From: an uncultured Rhodospirillales bacterium
Lineage (GTDB): Bacteria > Pseudomonadota > Alphaproteobacteria > Rhodospirillales > UBA2165
Assembly: GCA_913055735.1 (NCBI GenBank)
Contig: CAJXKD010000001.1
Coordinates: 1,054,001-1,118,000 of the forward strand
Direction: 5' to 3'
Length of the DNA: 64,000 nt
In this document: in pieces, positions 1 through 8,500 of the stretch
Numbering within the stretch: the first letter of the stretch is position 1
Layout: each line of letters opens with the position of its first letter
The notes under the pieces: model-generated
Seen by the model: only the letters and a program-made list of their open reading frames with translations
Database searches by the model: none
Told to the model about the DNA's origin: nothing
Program-made: the position numbers and the translations under genes

Positions 1-77
1 GCGCGTTGGTTCGCGCCCGCATCGAAGATGTCGAGGACGGCAACCTCATCGCCACCTTACCCGCCCAAGCCGCATAA
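1..77 (+). CDS. mtaB: C-terminal end of a probable tRNA methylthiotransferase MtaB (partial)
   Basis: An open frame enters from the left edge (codons start at base 3) and ends with TAA at 75-77, giving 24 residues that end in LIATLPAQAA. This fragment is too short to identify from its own sequence. The name rests on context: in many alphaproteobacteria mtaB, encoding the enzyme that methylthiolates t6A37 in tRNA, lies directly upstream of ftsY on the same strand. The charged ARIEDVEDG stretch fits the C-terminal beta domain of such enzymes, but that is inference. It probably shares a transcript with ftsY, 21 bases downstream. Confidence 0.4.
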   Translation, partial: ALVRARIEDVEDGNLIATLPAQAA

Positions 78-98
78 GATCGCCCACGGAGACTTCCC

Positions 99-1052
99 AT
101 GAACACTGAACCGGAAGAGAACGGCAAGCGCCGCGGCTGGTTCCAACGTCTGCGTGACGGGCTCAGCCGGACCTCGTCGAACCTCACCCGGGGCATCGGC
201 GACCTGTTCACCAAACGGAAACTCGACGCGGAGGCGCTCGACGATCTTCAGGATTTGCTGATCACCGCCGACATGGGTGTCGAAACCTCGGCCAAACTCA
301 CCCAAGCACTCGGGGCGGAACGGTTCGACCAAGAAGTGAGTGGCGACGAAGTACGCAGCCACCTCGCCAAACAGATCGCCGCCATTCTGGAACCGGTCGC
401 AGTTCCTTTGACCCCCGATCCTGCACGCAAACCCCACGTCATTTTGGTGTGCGGCGTCAACGGCAGCGGCAAGACGACAACCATCGGCAAACTCACCCGA
501 CAGTTCGGTGACAACGGTCTCAAGGTCATGCTAGCGGCGGGCGACACCTTCCGCGCCGCCGCCGTCGAGCAACTCAAGATCTGGGGCGAACGCGCCGGCG
601 TGCCGGTGATCGCCCGCGCGACCGGTGCCGACGCGGCAGGCCTCGCCTACGACGCGTTCGAGGACGCCCGCGCCGCGGGAAGCGACGTGCTGATGATCGA
701 CACCGCCGGCCGTCTTCAGAACCGCTCCGAACTGATGGACGAACTGAAAAAGATCGTCCGCGTGCTCAAGAAGCTCGATCCCGAGGCACCGCACAGCTGT
801 CTCCTCGTCCTCGATGCCACCGTCGGCCAGAACGCACATTCGCAGGTGGAAGTGTTCAAGGAAATGGTCGACGTCACCGGATTGGTGGTGACCAAACTCG
901 ATGGCAGCGCGAAGGGCGGGGTCATCGTCGCCCTCGCGGAACGTTTCGGCCTGCCGGTCCATGCCGTCGGCGTTGGCGAGCAGGCCGAAGACCTGCGCCC
1001 CTTCGACGCCACCGATTTCGCTCGCTCGCTCATGGGCCTGGCGGACGACTGA
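99..1052 (+). CDS. ftsY: Signal recognition particle receptor FtsY
   Basis: FtsY is the membrane-associated GTPase that docks the SRP-ribosome complex at the inner membrane for co-translational insertion. The 317-residue protein has a short basic, charged N-terminus, a four-helix N domain up to about residue 100, and a G domain. The P-loop GVNGSGKTT is near residue 119, DTAGR near 200 and TKLDGSAKGG near 266; the last distinguishes SRP GTPases. The length is that of a compact FtsY without the long acidic A domain of E. coli. A GGAG sequence sits 8 bases before the ATG. Identity is near certain. Confidence 0.97.
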   Translation: MNTEPEENGKRRGWFQRLRDGLSRTSSNLTRGIGDLFTKRKLDAEALDDLQDLLITADMGVETSAKLTQALGAERFDQEVSGDEVRSHLAKQIAAILEPVAVPLTPDPARKPHVILVCGVNGSGKTTTIGKLTRQFGDNGLKVMLAAGDTFRAAAVEQLKIWGERAGVPVIARATGADAAGLAYDAFEDARAAGSDVLMIDTAGRLQNRSELMDELKKIVRVLKKLDPEAPHSCLLVLDATVGQNAHSQVEVFKEMVDVTGLVVTKLDGSAKGGVIVALAERFGLPVHAVGVGEQAEDLRPFDATDFARSLMGLADD

Positions 1053-1180
1053 AACGGCCCCCGCCCCACACCCGAAACTTCAAATCAAAACCTCGGAATC
1101 GCAACCGCCTAACCCGTTGCCGTGCGGGAACTCGCCCGAACCTAAGCCTATTCCAACCCCTCTCCCGCCGGCTATTTTTT

Positions 1181-1209
1181 ATTGAAATATCTAATATTGA
1201 TTTTTCAAT
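1181..1209. promoter_or_regulatory. AT-rich inverted repeat upstream of a marR gene; candidate operator
   Basis: ATTGAAA (1181-1187) and TTTCAAT (1203-1209) form a perfect 7-base inverted repeat around an AT-rich centre that is itself partly symmetric (ATATC/ATATT). It lies about 50 bases upstream of the marR start at 1260, in an AT-rich patch of an otherwise GC-rich region. MarR-family regulators bind such palindromes and often repress their own gene. Binding here is inference; the site could simply be promoter DNA. Confidence 0.35.
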
Positions 1210-1259
1210 CTTTTTCAGCGAAAATGAGTAAATGCGATGGCGGTGCAAGGGAGGCGCGC

Positions 1260-1763
1260 ATGATTCCGTCTAACGGAGTGGCCGATACGGACCTCAGCAA
1301 ACCCGAAAGCGGGATGCACCTCGACAGCCATGTGCCCGCCCTCCTCGTGATTCTCGGCAGCAAGATGGGCGCACACGCGACGCGTCACAGCGCCCGGAAG
1401 TTCGGTCTCGACCTTACGGAATGGCGGATTGTCCAAATCCTCGGATCGGAAGGCCGCTCCAGCATCATCAACATCGCCGACACGATCGGGATTGACCGGG
1501 GCGGCGCCAGCCGCTCCATCGCGCGGCTCGAGGACCGAGGCTTTATCGCGCGGCACGGTGATACATCGGACCGACGTAAATCATTTGTCGACTTGACGGA
1601 GGACGGCCGTGAGCTGTTCCACGACATCAGCCAATTTGCCCTGGTGCGCGAGGAACGCTTGCTGCGCCGTTTGAAACCAAGCGAACGCTCTCAGCTAAGA
1701 CGACTCTTGAGCGTCCTTATCGAAGAAGCCGATCAGATGATGAAGGAAGAGTGGCCGGCGTGA
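1260..1763 (+). CDS. MarR-family transcriptional regulator
   Basis: This 167-residue protein has the MarR winged-helix fold. The recognition-helix region reads NIADTIGIDRGGASRSIARL and is followed by the wing DTSDRRKSFVDLTEDG; both are typical of the family. The frame is open from 1182, but the ATG at 1260 has a strong AGGGAGG ribosome binding site 5 bases upstream, so I start there. The next gene on the same strand, 79 bases away, is a VanA-like Rieske oxygenase. This suggests the regulator responds to an aromatic acid and controls that enzyme. The ligand cannot be read from the sequence. Confidence 0.9.
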   Translation: MIPSNGVADTDLSKPESGMHLDSHVPALLVILGSKMGAHATRHSARKFGLDLTEWRIVQILGSEGRSSIINIADTIGIDRGGASRSIARLEDRGFIARHGDTSDRRKSFVDLTEDGRELFHDISQFALVREERLLRRLKPSERSQLRRLLSVLIEEADQMMKEEWPA

Positions 1764-1842
1764 ACCGGTCACGCAGCATGTCCGGCGGCACCCAAAACGA
1801 GACCACCGGACAGACGGGAAATTAGACACGGAGGTTATCGAA

Positions 1843-2901
1843 ATGTCCGAGCTTGCTATGGAACCCTTGGTGCACAATGCCTGGTACGTCGCCGCCTGGT
1901 CACACGAGATCGACGACGGTCCGCTTGCACGCCGCATCATGGGAGAAGATGTCGTCCTGTTCCGGGGCGGCGACGGGAAAGCCGCGGCGCTGGAAGATCG
2001 CTGCTGCCATCGCGGCGTGCCGCTCTCTCTCGGCACAACGGTCGAAACCGGCATTCAATGCGGCTACCACGGAATGGTGTTCGACGGCAGCGGGGCTTGC
2101 GTCGACAACCCCGGCGAAAAAACCGGTTCCGCCTTCGACGTTCGTGCGTTCCCCGTTGTCGAGCGCCAGCACATCATTTGGATATGGACAGGTCATCCGT
2201 CGCAGGCGGACGAAAGCCAGATCGTCGATTTCCCCTATCACGATATGACAGACGAGTGGGATTTCAACTACGGCCGATACGACATCCACGCCAACTACAT
2301 GTTCATGATCGACAACTTGATGGACCTGACCCATCTCGGCTACGTGCATGGCTCGACCATCGGCGGTGATCCGGAGGCACACAACGACGCCGAACTGACG
2401 ACGACCCGGACCGAGCGCGGCGCGAAATACGTCCGTTGGATGATGGCGTCACCGCCGCCGCCATCCTTCGTCAAGGTCGCAGGCTTCAAGGGCAGGGTCG
2501 ACCGTTGGCAGGAGTTCGAGTTTGTTGCGCCATCCTCCGTCTTGCAATGGGGCGGCGGCCACGACGCCGATACTGGGGGCCGGGAGGACCGCAACAAGGA
2601 TGGCGGGCTCGCCGTCCGACTATTCCATCACGCCACACCCGCCGGCGATTCCGGGTTCCATTATTTCTTCTCAACTGCCGTACGGAGGCACGCCGCCAGT
2701 TCGCCGGCCGGCGCTGCATTCCATCAGGATATTCTGGAGGCGTTTCTGGAAGACAAACTCTTCATCGAAGCTCAACAGGAAACGATCTCGAAGTATCCGG
2801 AGCGAAAATTGATCCTGCGCGAACATGATAAAGCGGTTGCCTTCAGCCGGCAGGCAATCCACCAGATGCAGGCATCCGAAATGAGCGCGGCGGCGGAATA
2901 A
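1843..2901 (+). CDS. Rieske non-heme iron oxygenase, vanillate O-demethylase (VanA)-like
   Basis: This is the oxygenase component of a two-component aromatic O-demethylase or hydroxylase. The N-terminal Rieske domain shows C54-x-H56 and C73-x2-H76, which bind the [2Fe-2S] cluster. The catalytic domain has DNLMDLTHLGYVH, matching the D/N..D..H..H mononuclear iron site of VanA and related demethylases. At 352 residues it is the usual VanA length. No reductase partner (VanB) lies next to it, so electrons must come from a reductase encoded elsewhere. The start is supported by GGAGG upstream. The substrate is unknown; vanillate or another methoxylated aromatic is a family-level guess. Confidence 0.85.
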   Translation: MSELAMEPLVHNAWYVAAWSHEIDDGPLARRIMGEDVVLFRGGDGKAAALEDRCCHRGVPLSLGTTVETGIQCGYHGMVFDGSGACVDNPGEKTGSAFDVRAFPVVERQHIIWIWTGHPSQADESQIVDFPYHDMTDEWDFNYGRYDIHANYMFMIDNLMDLTHLGYVHGSTIGGDPEAHNDAELTTTRTERGAKYVRWMMASPPPPSFVKVAGFKGRVDRWQEFEFVAPSSVLQWGGGHDADTGGREDRNKDGGLAVRLFHHATPAGDSGFHYFFSTAVRRHAASSPAGAAFHQDILEAFLEDKLFIEAQQETISKYPERKLILREHDKAVAFSRQAIHQMQASEMSAAAE

Positions 2902-2926
2902 TTCCGGATTTGGGTAGGGGCGTCGC

Positions 2927-3904
2927 CTACTCCGGCGCCTCGAACCGCGCAACCAACGGCGCGTGATAGGAATCCGGCGGATGATGGACGTCGCGATAGG
3001 CGACGAGTTCGTCGCCCAGATCCTCATTGTGCAGTTCGGCGTCCACATACCAGCCCATCAAGGCGCGCGAAACCAGCATGTGGTCGAGAAGCTGCCGCCG
3101 CCCATGATGGATCACCGAATAGCGTTGATCGGTGGGAATTGATTTTTCCACCGCAATGAGCGCCCGTCCTGCCAACGCTCCGTTCCCAGTATCCTCTTCT
3201 TCGCCGAGCAAAATGCGCAACGGCACTTCGTTTTCGGTGGCGTTGAGGTCGCCGCACACGGCAATCAGCGCCTCTGCGTCGGCATCGAAAAGCCGGTCGA
3301 GATCGAGCCGCACTTCGAGCGCCTGCCCGGAGCGCTTCATGGACGAAACGAAATACCCTTCGGCCCAGCCGCCGACCGTTTTCCAGGTGAAGGGTTCGGT
3401 TTTCTGACCTTCGATATGCGCGGCGATGGGCGCGCGCAGATGCAGATTGAAGACATGCAGCAATTGTCCGCCGGGAAGCCGGACCACCACCCGTTGCGCG
3501 GGCCGGTCCCATTCGACCGAACCCACAGCCCCATCGCCCCCCGTTGCCAAACGATAGGACGGCGCCGCCACGAGATCATGGCGCAGTTGGACCGCCTCTT
3601 CGATGGGGAACCGGCTGATCACCACGAGATTGTGCTTGTCGGCAGGACTGTCGCGGCCAGCAAGATGAGTGACGGCCCGTTCCATATCGGCGTACGCGGT
3701 TCCCTCGAGCAATTGATCGAGTGCTGCCAAAACACGGGGCGCCTTGCTCGCGGTTTTTTGCGCGTTCACTTCCTGAAGACAGAGGATGTCGGCACGCAGC
3801 CGCTGCAGTTGCGGCCGCAAAACGGTTATGCGCTCCGACAGCGGCGGGTCTGCCCGCGGGCCGAGATCCAAATTCTCTACGTTGAAAGTCGCGAGCCGAA
3901 ACAT
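2927..3904 (-). CDS. Endonuclease/exonuclease/phosphatase (EEP) family hydrolase
   Basis: The 325-residue product starts MFRLATFNVENL and continues with ILCLQEVNA, the N-terminal metal-binding Asn and Glu motifs of the EEP fold (DNase I/exonuclease III-like phosphodiesterases). CGDLNATENEVPL in the middle supplies the catalytic D-x-N, and the C-terminal end has HHPPDSYHAPL, with the S/D-H catalytic pair in a slightly unusual form. No signal peptide or membrane segment is visible. EEP proteins act on nucleic acids, phosphoinositides or sphingolipids; the substrate cannot be told. The gene converges on the VanA-like gene with only 25 bases between. Confidence 0.85.
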   Translation of the reverse strand: MFRLATFNVENLDLGPRADPPLSERITVLRPQLQRLRADILCLQEVNAQKTASKAPRVLAALDQLLEGTAYADMERAVTHLAGRDSPADKHNLVVISRFPIEEAVQLRHDLVAAPSYRLATGGDGAVGSVEWDRPAQRVVVRLPGGQLLHVFNLHLRAPIAAHIEGQKTEPFTWKTVGGWAEGYFVSSMKRSGQALEVRLDLDRLFDADAEALIAVCGDLNATENEVPLRILLGEEEDTGNGALAGRALIAVEKSIPTDQRYSVIHHGRRQLLDHMLVSRALMGWYVDAELHNEDLGDELVAYRDVHHPPDSYHAPLVARFEAPE

Positions 3905-4020
3905 CCCGTCACATTAGGCACCATGAATTCACTGCCTATGATGCCATTCAAATCACCTAAGGCAAACGGCCTGCGTGTAAACGGGACAACAAACGAAAAG
4001 AGACAGAGGAAACAAGAAGG

Positions 4021-4257
4021 CTAGATGACGACGTTGAGGTAATAGCCGCGGGGGACGTCGTCGCGCAGCGGCTCGCCGGAATTTAGAATTCGCTGTAGGC
4101 GGCCGATGGCCTTTTGCAGGTGCGGATCGTCGTTGGATCCGGCCGATGCGGCATGGCGCTCGACCTCGCGGCCCGCTTGATAGCCGGTCGATGCCCGTTG
4201 CGGCGTGGCGCGGGCGCTGCCGGAAACGGGAGTCACGGGAGGGAAGGTCTCGCTCAT
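4021..4257 (-). CDS. Small conserved-looking protein of unknown function
   Basis: The frame encodes 78 residues. The first half is low complexity, rich in Ser, Thr, Pro and Ala, and probably disordered. The second half is compact: PHLQKAIGRLQRILNSGEPL forms a likely amphipathic helix, and the protein ends in VPRGYYLNVVI. A disordered head with an ordered, aromatic-ended tail suggests a real small protein rather than a chance frame. I see no good ribosome binding site. It does not match a family I can name. The upstream EEP gene points the same way, 116 bases from its start codon. Confidence 0.55.
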   Translation of the reverse strand: MSETFPPVTPVSGSARATPQRASTGYQAGREVERHAASAGSNDDPHLQKAIGRLQRILNSGEPLRDDVPRGYYLNVVI

Positions 4258-4492
4258 GGGACCCAGTTTAGCCCCCGAGGGTTAAGGGAATCTGAGGGAA
4301 TCGATTCCACCTTTCCTCACGCGGGCAGGCCGAAAAAGGCCTTGGATTTCCGGGAAAATTGCCCGCCGTGACAGTCCCGGGCTACAAATTGCCGTCGATG
4401 GGCACCCGTCATTGCTTCCCGACACCGGGGTCCCTGACGCTGGATTTATTAATTGGGAATTTCTTCGCGGAATTCTCGACCGGAGGCGCATC

Positions 4493-6310
4493 ATGGCCGA
4501 CGACAGCTCAATTCACGATCCAGACCCGCGTTCATCCACCGAAGACACCGAGACGAGAACCTTTCTCGGCGGCACCCGTCTCGGAACCCGAACGGCTTCG
4601 TTTTTTGTATTCGGCCTACTCGCCATCGCAGGGGCCGGCGGCCTCCTCTATCAGGCCGACCGGCTGACAAACACGGCGCTGGACAGAACGACCGCCAGCC
4701 AACAAGTCCATGGACTGGTCACACGTATTGAAGCAGGCGTTCTCCACCTCCAAAGTGACGAAAGGAATTTTCTCCTGGAGAAGGAGATGCGCTTCGCTGC
4801 CGACTTCGACAAACGCGTTCAACCGGTCCTCGCGGACATCGAGCACCTCTACAATCATCCCGCTGCAAAGACCGTTACCAATCACATTTCGACGGTGAAT
4901 GACGGCGTCGCCCAACTCTCCAGTCAATTCGAACGCATCGTCGGCATTCAGCGCATCGTCGGGCTGAAGGACGGCGACGGGCTGGTGAATATGGTCTGGG
5001 ATACCGCTGCCGGCGTCGAAGACCGACTCACGGCGCTCAATGCCACCGGCCTGATTCAGGATTTCTCGACGTTGCGCAATCTGGAAGCGCGGCTTGTTGC
5101 AGCACAAGGCGCCGTCAGCGCCGAACAGATCGACAGCAAGCTGAACGCGTTCAAAAACAAGGTATCGACGTCGGCGCTGCCGCAAACCGATGTCGGCCCG
5201 GTGCGATCCCTCGTCGACGCCTACGGGAAAGATTTCACGCAACTGGCAAGTGCCAACCAAACCCTCACCACCGAGATCGGCCGGCTGGAAGAAATCAATA
5301 GCTATATGATGCCGAGCCTCGACGCCCTTGTCGCGTTTGCCAAGGACATCCTCTCCGAAGCGCAGACGGCCCAGAACCGGACACGGGATACGGTCCGGCT
5401 GATGCTCGGCGGCGGTATGGGCGGGATCGTTCTCGTCCTGACCTTGATCGGTCTGATGTTGATCAGCAGCGTCACGCGACCCACCGCCCGCCTGGCCCAT
5501 GCTGCGACACGTCTCGCCCATGGCGACGGCCGCACGACCATCCCGGCGCTCGGCAATGACGACGAAACCGGCGCGATCGCCAAGGCACTGACCTACTTCC
5601 GGGAAAACATCAATCAGGCCGACCGGCTGCGGAAGGAATTGGAAACGTCGCTCGCGAAAGCCGCCACGCCGGCCGCCGCGCCCAGTCAACCGACACCGGA
5701 GGCCCGAGCCCCGGCATTGCCCGCTGAGCGATCAGCCGCCGACAGCCAGATCACCGAAATCAGCCGCCTCGTAACGCAAACCAGCGAGAACGCCTCCATC
5801 GCCGCAAAGGAAGCCGAGCGCACCAGCACCGTAATCAAGGGGCTCGAAAAAGCGGGGCATGCTCTCGATGAGGCCGCTCACTTGATGAGCGACATTCGCG
5901 ATCAGGCCGGATTGCTCGCCACACAAGCGGCGATGATGGGCGCCCGGAACGCAACGCCGGAGATCGACCACCACGAGACCGACGACGAAAATCTCATCGT
6001 CTTGCCGACCAAATTGCGGGGCGGCGACCGCAAAGGACCGTCCCCATTGATGTCGCCGGAGGAACGGATTGAAGATATTCAAAACCGCTCCCAAAAGGCC
6101 GGCGACCTGATGCGCGAGATCACGCGATCTCTCGATACCGTCAGCAGTGTCGCAAAGGATCTGGCCGCGGAAACCTCTAGCCATGCGCTCCAAGCGGCAA
6201 CCCAATTGGCTCGCCAATCGGAAGACCTGCGCAGCATGATCGATGGATTGGTGGAGAAAGTTCGCCCCAGCGAGCCGGACACACCGCAATCGGATCAGGA
6301 CGACAAATAG
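4493..6310 (+). CDS. HAMP-domain membrane protein with a degenerate chemoreceptor-like cytoplasmic region
   Basis: The ATG at 4493 (605 residues) follows GGAGG by 6 bases and is preferred to an upstream ATG at 4412. The first membrane helix is near residues 23-45. A periplasmic all-helical sensor region of about 260 residues follows (with SDERNFLLEKE, as in helical bimodular or CHASE3-like domains). The second membrane helix is near 305-328, and HAMP follows (TRPTARLAHAATRLAHGDG). The C-terminal region is coiled coil. A stretch near residue 485, IRDQAGLLATQAAMMGARN, resembles the chemoreceptor hairpin tip but lacks its conserved Glu and Arg residues and is followed by a charged insert. It is a receptor without a recognisable CheA/CheW contact site. 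Confidence 0.75.
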   Translation: MADDSSIHDPDPRSSTEDTETRTFLGGTRLGTRTASFFVFGLLAIAGAGGLLYQADRLTNTALDRTTASQQVHGLVTRIEAGVLHLQSDERNFLLEKEMRFAADFDKRVQPVLADIEHLYNHPAAKTVTNHISTVNDGVAQLSSQFERIVGIQRIVGLKDGDGLVNMVWDTAAGVEDRLTALNATGLIQDFSTLRNLEARLVAAQGAVSAEQIDSKLNAFKNKVSTSALPQTDVGPVRSLVDAYGKDFTQLASANQTLTTEIGRLEEINSYMMPSLDALVAFAKDILSEAQTAQNRTRDTVRLMLGGGMGGIVLVLTLIGLMLISSVTRPTARLAHAATRLAHGDGRTTIPALGNDDETGAIAKALTYFRENINQADRLRKELETSLAKAATPAAAPSQPTPEARAPALPAERSAADSQITEISRLVTQTSENASIAAKEAERTSTVIKGLEKAGHALDEAAHLMSDIRDQAGLLATQAAMMGARNATPEIDHHETDDENLIVLPTKLRGGDRKGPSPLMSPEERIEDIQNRSQKAGDLMREITRSLDTVSSVAKDLAAETSSHALQAATQLARQSEDLRSMIDGLVEKVRPSEPDTPQSDQDDK

Positions 6311-7510
6311 CTATTCCGCCGTCAAGACGGCGACACCCGGCAGGGTTTTCCCTTCGAGCCATTCGAGGAAAGCTCCGCCCGCCGTCGAAATATAGGAAAA
6401 ACGATCAACCACATCAGCGGCAGCCAACGCCGCCACCGTGTCGCCGCCACCGGCGACGCTCAACAAATTGCCCCCGTCCGTAAAACCCGCAGCGGCCTGC
6501 GCCACCGCGACCGTTCCCTTGTCGAACGGCGGAAATTCGAATGCGCCGAGCGGCCCGTTCCACACGAGCGTTCTGCATCCGGCCAGTAGATCGGTGAGCG
6601 CGGCAACCGATGCCGGGCCGATATCGAGCACCATTTGATTTGAGGGAATGGCGTCGATCGCGACCGTTTGCGTGGCGGCACCCGTTTCCAAGGCCGCCGC
6701 CACGACACCATCCACGGGTAACACGACGTCGCAGTTCTTGGCCTCGGCCGCCTTAAGAACATCGCGCGCGGTATCCGCCATATCCGCTTCGTGCAGTGAC
6801 GCGCCCACCTCGACGCCCTGCGCATGCAAAAAGGTATTGGCCATGGCGCCGCCGATCACCAAATGATCGACCTTGTCGAGCAGATTCTCAAGCACCGTGA
6901 GTTTGGTGGAAATCTTGTTGCCGCCGACGATGGCGACGACCGGATGATGGGGGCTCACCAACGCGCGCTCAAGGGAACTAAGCTCGAACTCCAACAGCCG
7001 GCCGGCAGCAGACGGCAACAACCGCGCGATCGCATCGATGGAGGCGTGCGCACGATGCGCACAGGAAAACGCATCGTCGACATAATAGTCGGCGAGCGAC
7101 GCCAAGGATTTCGCGAATTCAGCGTCGTTGGCTTCTTCGCCAGGCTCGAAACGCAGGTTCTCGAGCAGGCCGACCTCCCCTTCCGCAAGGGACCCGGCAA
7201 GTTCCCGCGCGGCAGGACCAACGCAATCCTCGGCAAACCGCACCGATGTCCCACCAAGGGCCGCGCTCAACGCCGCGACCAGGGGCTTGAGCGAAAACTC
7301 GTCGCTCCGCTTGCCCTTGGGCCTTCCCAGATGGCTGCCGACGATCACGATGGCCTTTCGGTCGAGCAATTCGCGGATGGTTGGCGCGACCCGCTCGATC
7401 CGGGTGGCATCGGTGACGACACCGTCTTTCAGGGGAACATTAAGGTCGACGCGTAGAAACACGCGCTTACCGGCGACATCTAGATCATCGAGCGTACGGA
7501 AAGAAGGCAT
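6311..7510 (-). CDS. pgk: Phosphoglycerate kinase
   Basis: Phosphoglycerate kinase makes ATP from 1,3-bisphosphoglycerate and ADP in glycolysis, and runs in reverse in gluconeogenesis. The ATG at 7510 gives 399 residues, the normal length, starting MPSFRTLDDLDVAGKRVFLR. RVDLNVPLKDG and GSHLGRPKG mark the substrate-binding N-domain, VGGNKISTKL the hinge region, and NGPLGAFE and SVAGGGDTVAAL the nucleotide-binding C-domain. The frame stays open to 7702, but the extension does not look like protein and would overlap the next gene. It stands alone, without gap or fba beside it. Its stop codon abuts that of the HAMP protein. Confidence 0.97.
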   Translation of the reverse strand: MPSFRTLDDLDVAGKRVFLRVDLNVPLKDGVVTDATRIERVAPTIRELLDRKAIVIVGSHLGRPKGKRSDEFSLKPLVAALSAALGGTSVRFAEDCVGPAARELAGSLAEGEVGLLENLRFEPGEEANDAEFAKSLASLADYYVDDAFSCAHRAHASIDAIARLLPSAAGRLLEFELSSLERALVSPHHPVVAIVGGNKISTKLTVLENLLDKVDHLVIGGAMANTFLHAQGVEVGASLHEADMADTARDVLKAAEAKNCDVVLPVDGVVAAALETGAATQTVAIDAIPSNQMVLDIGPASVAALTDLLAGCRTLVWNGPLGAFEFPPFDKGTVAVAQAAAGFTDGGNLLSVAGGGDTVAALAAADVVDRFSYISTAGGAFLEWLEGKTLPGVAVLTAE

Positions 7511-7598
7511 CGGAAATAGGCCATTTCGAGGTTGCGAAAAACGGGGGCCTATATGCCACCCGCGTTCCGCTTTGAAAAGGCTGCGAAGAAAAACGCGT

Positions 7599-8354
7599 TT
7601 AACGTTGCGCGACGAGGGGAATGGAAGACGCGCCGAAAATCGGGCCGGCATGCTCCGATTGCAGGAAGACCGCGCATTTATCACTGTTATGGCGGCGGAC
7701 ATCGTCGGCGCTGACGGTCAGGGTAACCGGCTCGCCACGCCAATCGCCGATTTTGACCAGTCCTTTGACGACGTTGTAGTTCTTGATCACTCGGCCGCGG
7801 TTCTCACCGCGTTTCACCTTGGTTTTGTGGACATTGTCGTAAAGGACCAACCAAACCGACGCCTGCGCCGGCTGCCGCGCCCCGGAAATTTCGACCTTAA
7901 GACCGCCATTCCGGACAAGGGTGAGCTTTACTGGAACGTCGGGCATCGACGCCACTTGCTTCACCCGTTTCAGCACCCCGCTCTTGTCCGATCCCGAAAC
8001 CTCGGTCACCCCTTGGATCACCATTTGCGGGGTATAGACGTAGCTCCGGTTGAATTGCCTGGCGTAGGAGCGCTGACGGTTCGAATTCGATGCACTGGCG
8101 AAGGGGTCCTTCCAGCCGATGTAGTCCCAGTAGTCGACATGGAACGACAACGCGATGACATCGTCACGCTGCGCAAGATCGCCAAGAAATGCATCGGCAG
8201 GCGGGCAGGAGGAACAGCCTTGCGACGTATAAAGTTCGACCACCGTCGGCCCGTTCTCACCGGCATCAGCGGGACCGCCAAAACCGGCGAGTGCAAGTAC
8301 CGCCCCAATGCCGATAGCGCCTAAAAATTTTGAGAATTTGCCACGTCGGATCAT
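7599..8354 (-). CDS. DUF1223 family exported protein, thioredoxin-like fold
   Basis: Starting at the ATG at 8354, the protein has 251 residues with a classic signal peptide: a basic MIRRGKFSKF, then a hydrophobic stretch ending AGFGGPADA near residue 30. An alternative ATG at 8390 adds 12 residues and spoils the signal. The mature part begins with VVELYTSQGCSSCPPAD, which carries a C-x-x-C pair in a thioredoxin-like context and is diagnostic of DUF1223. LSFHVDYWDYIGW and YARQFNRSYVYTPQMVIQG are also family hallmarks. It probably acts in the periplasm. Its reaction is not established; a redox or thiol role is inference. Confidence 0.85.
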   Translation of the reverse strand: MIRRGKFSKFLGAIGIGAVLALAGFGGPADAGENGPTVVELYTSQGCSSCPPADAFLGDLAQRDDVIALSFHVDYWDYIGWKDPFASASNSNRQRSYARQFNRSYVYTPQMVIQGVTEVSGSDKSGVLKRVKQVASMPDVPVKLTLVRNGGLKVEISGARQPAQASVWLVLYDNVHKTKVKRGENRGRVIKNYNVVKGLVKIGDWRGEPVTLTVSADDVRRHNSDKCAVFLQSEHAGPIFGASSIPLVAQR

Positions 8355-8500
8355 GCCAAACAGATACGTGATGACACGCTCACCTACCAATCACTTGCCA
8401 GTGAAACACGGATTGGTGAACACGGTGAACGGCATCATCTCCCCCCCTTTAGATACCCGCTGCGCTCCGGCATCAGATGCCGAATGGTGGCGCCCTTTTT

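Noticed and set aside
7511..7702. N-terminal extension of phosphoglycerate kinase
   Set aside because: The extra 64 residues have no family counterpart and would overlap the DUF1223 gene; the ATG at 7510 gives the normal kinase start.
8468..8482. Rho-independent terminator after acnA
   Set aside because: The hairpin CGGCAT-CAG-ATGCCG is perfect, but no T-tract follows it on the minus strand, so it is only mentioned with the gene.
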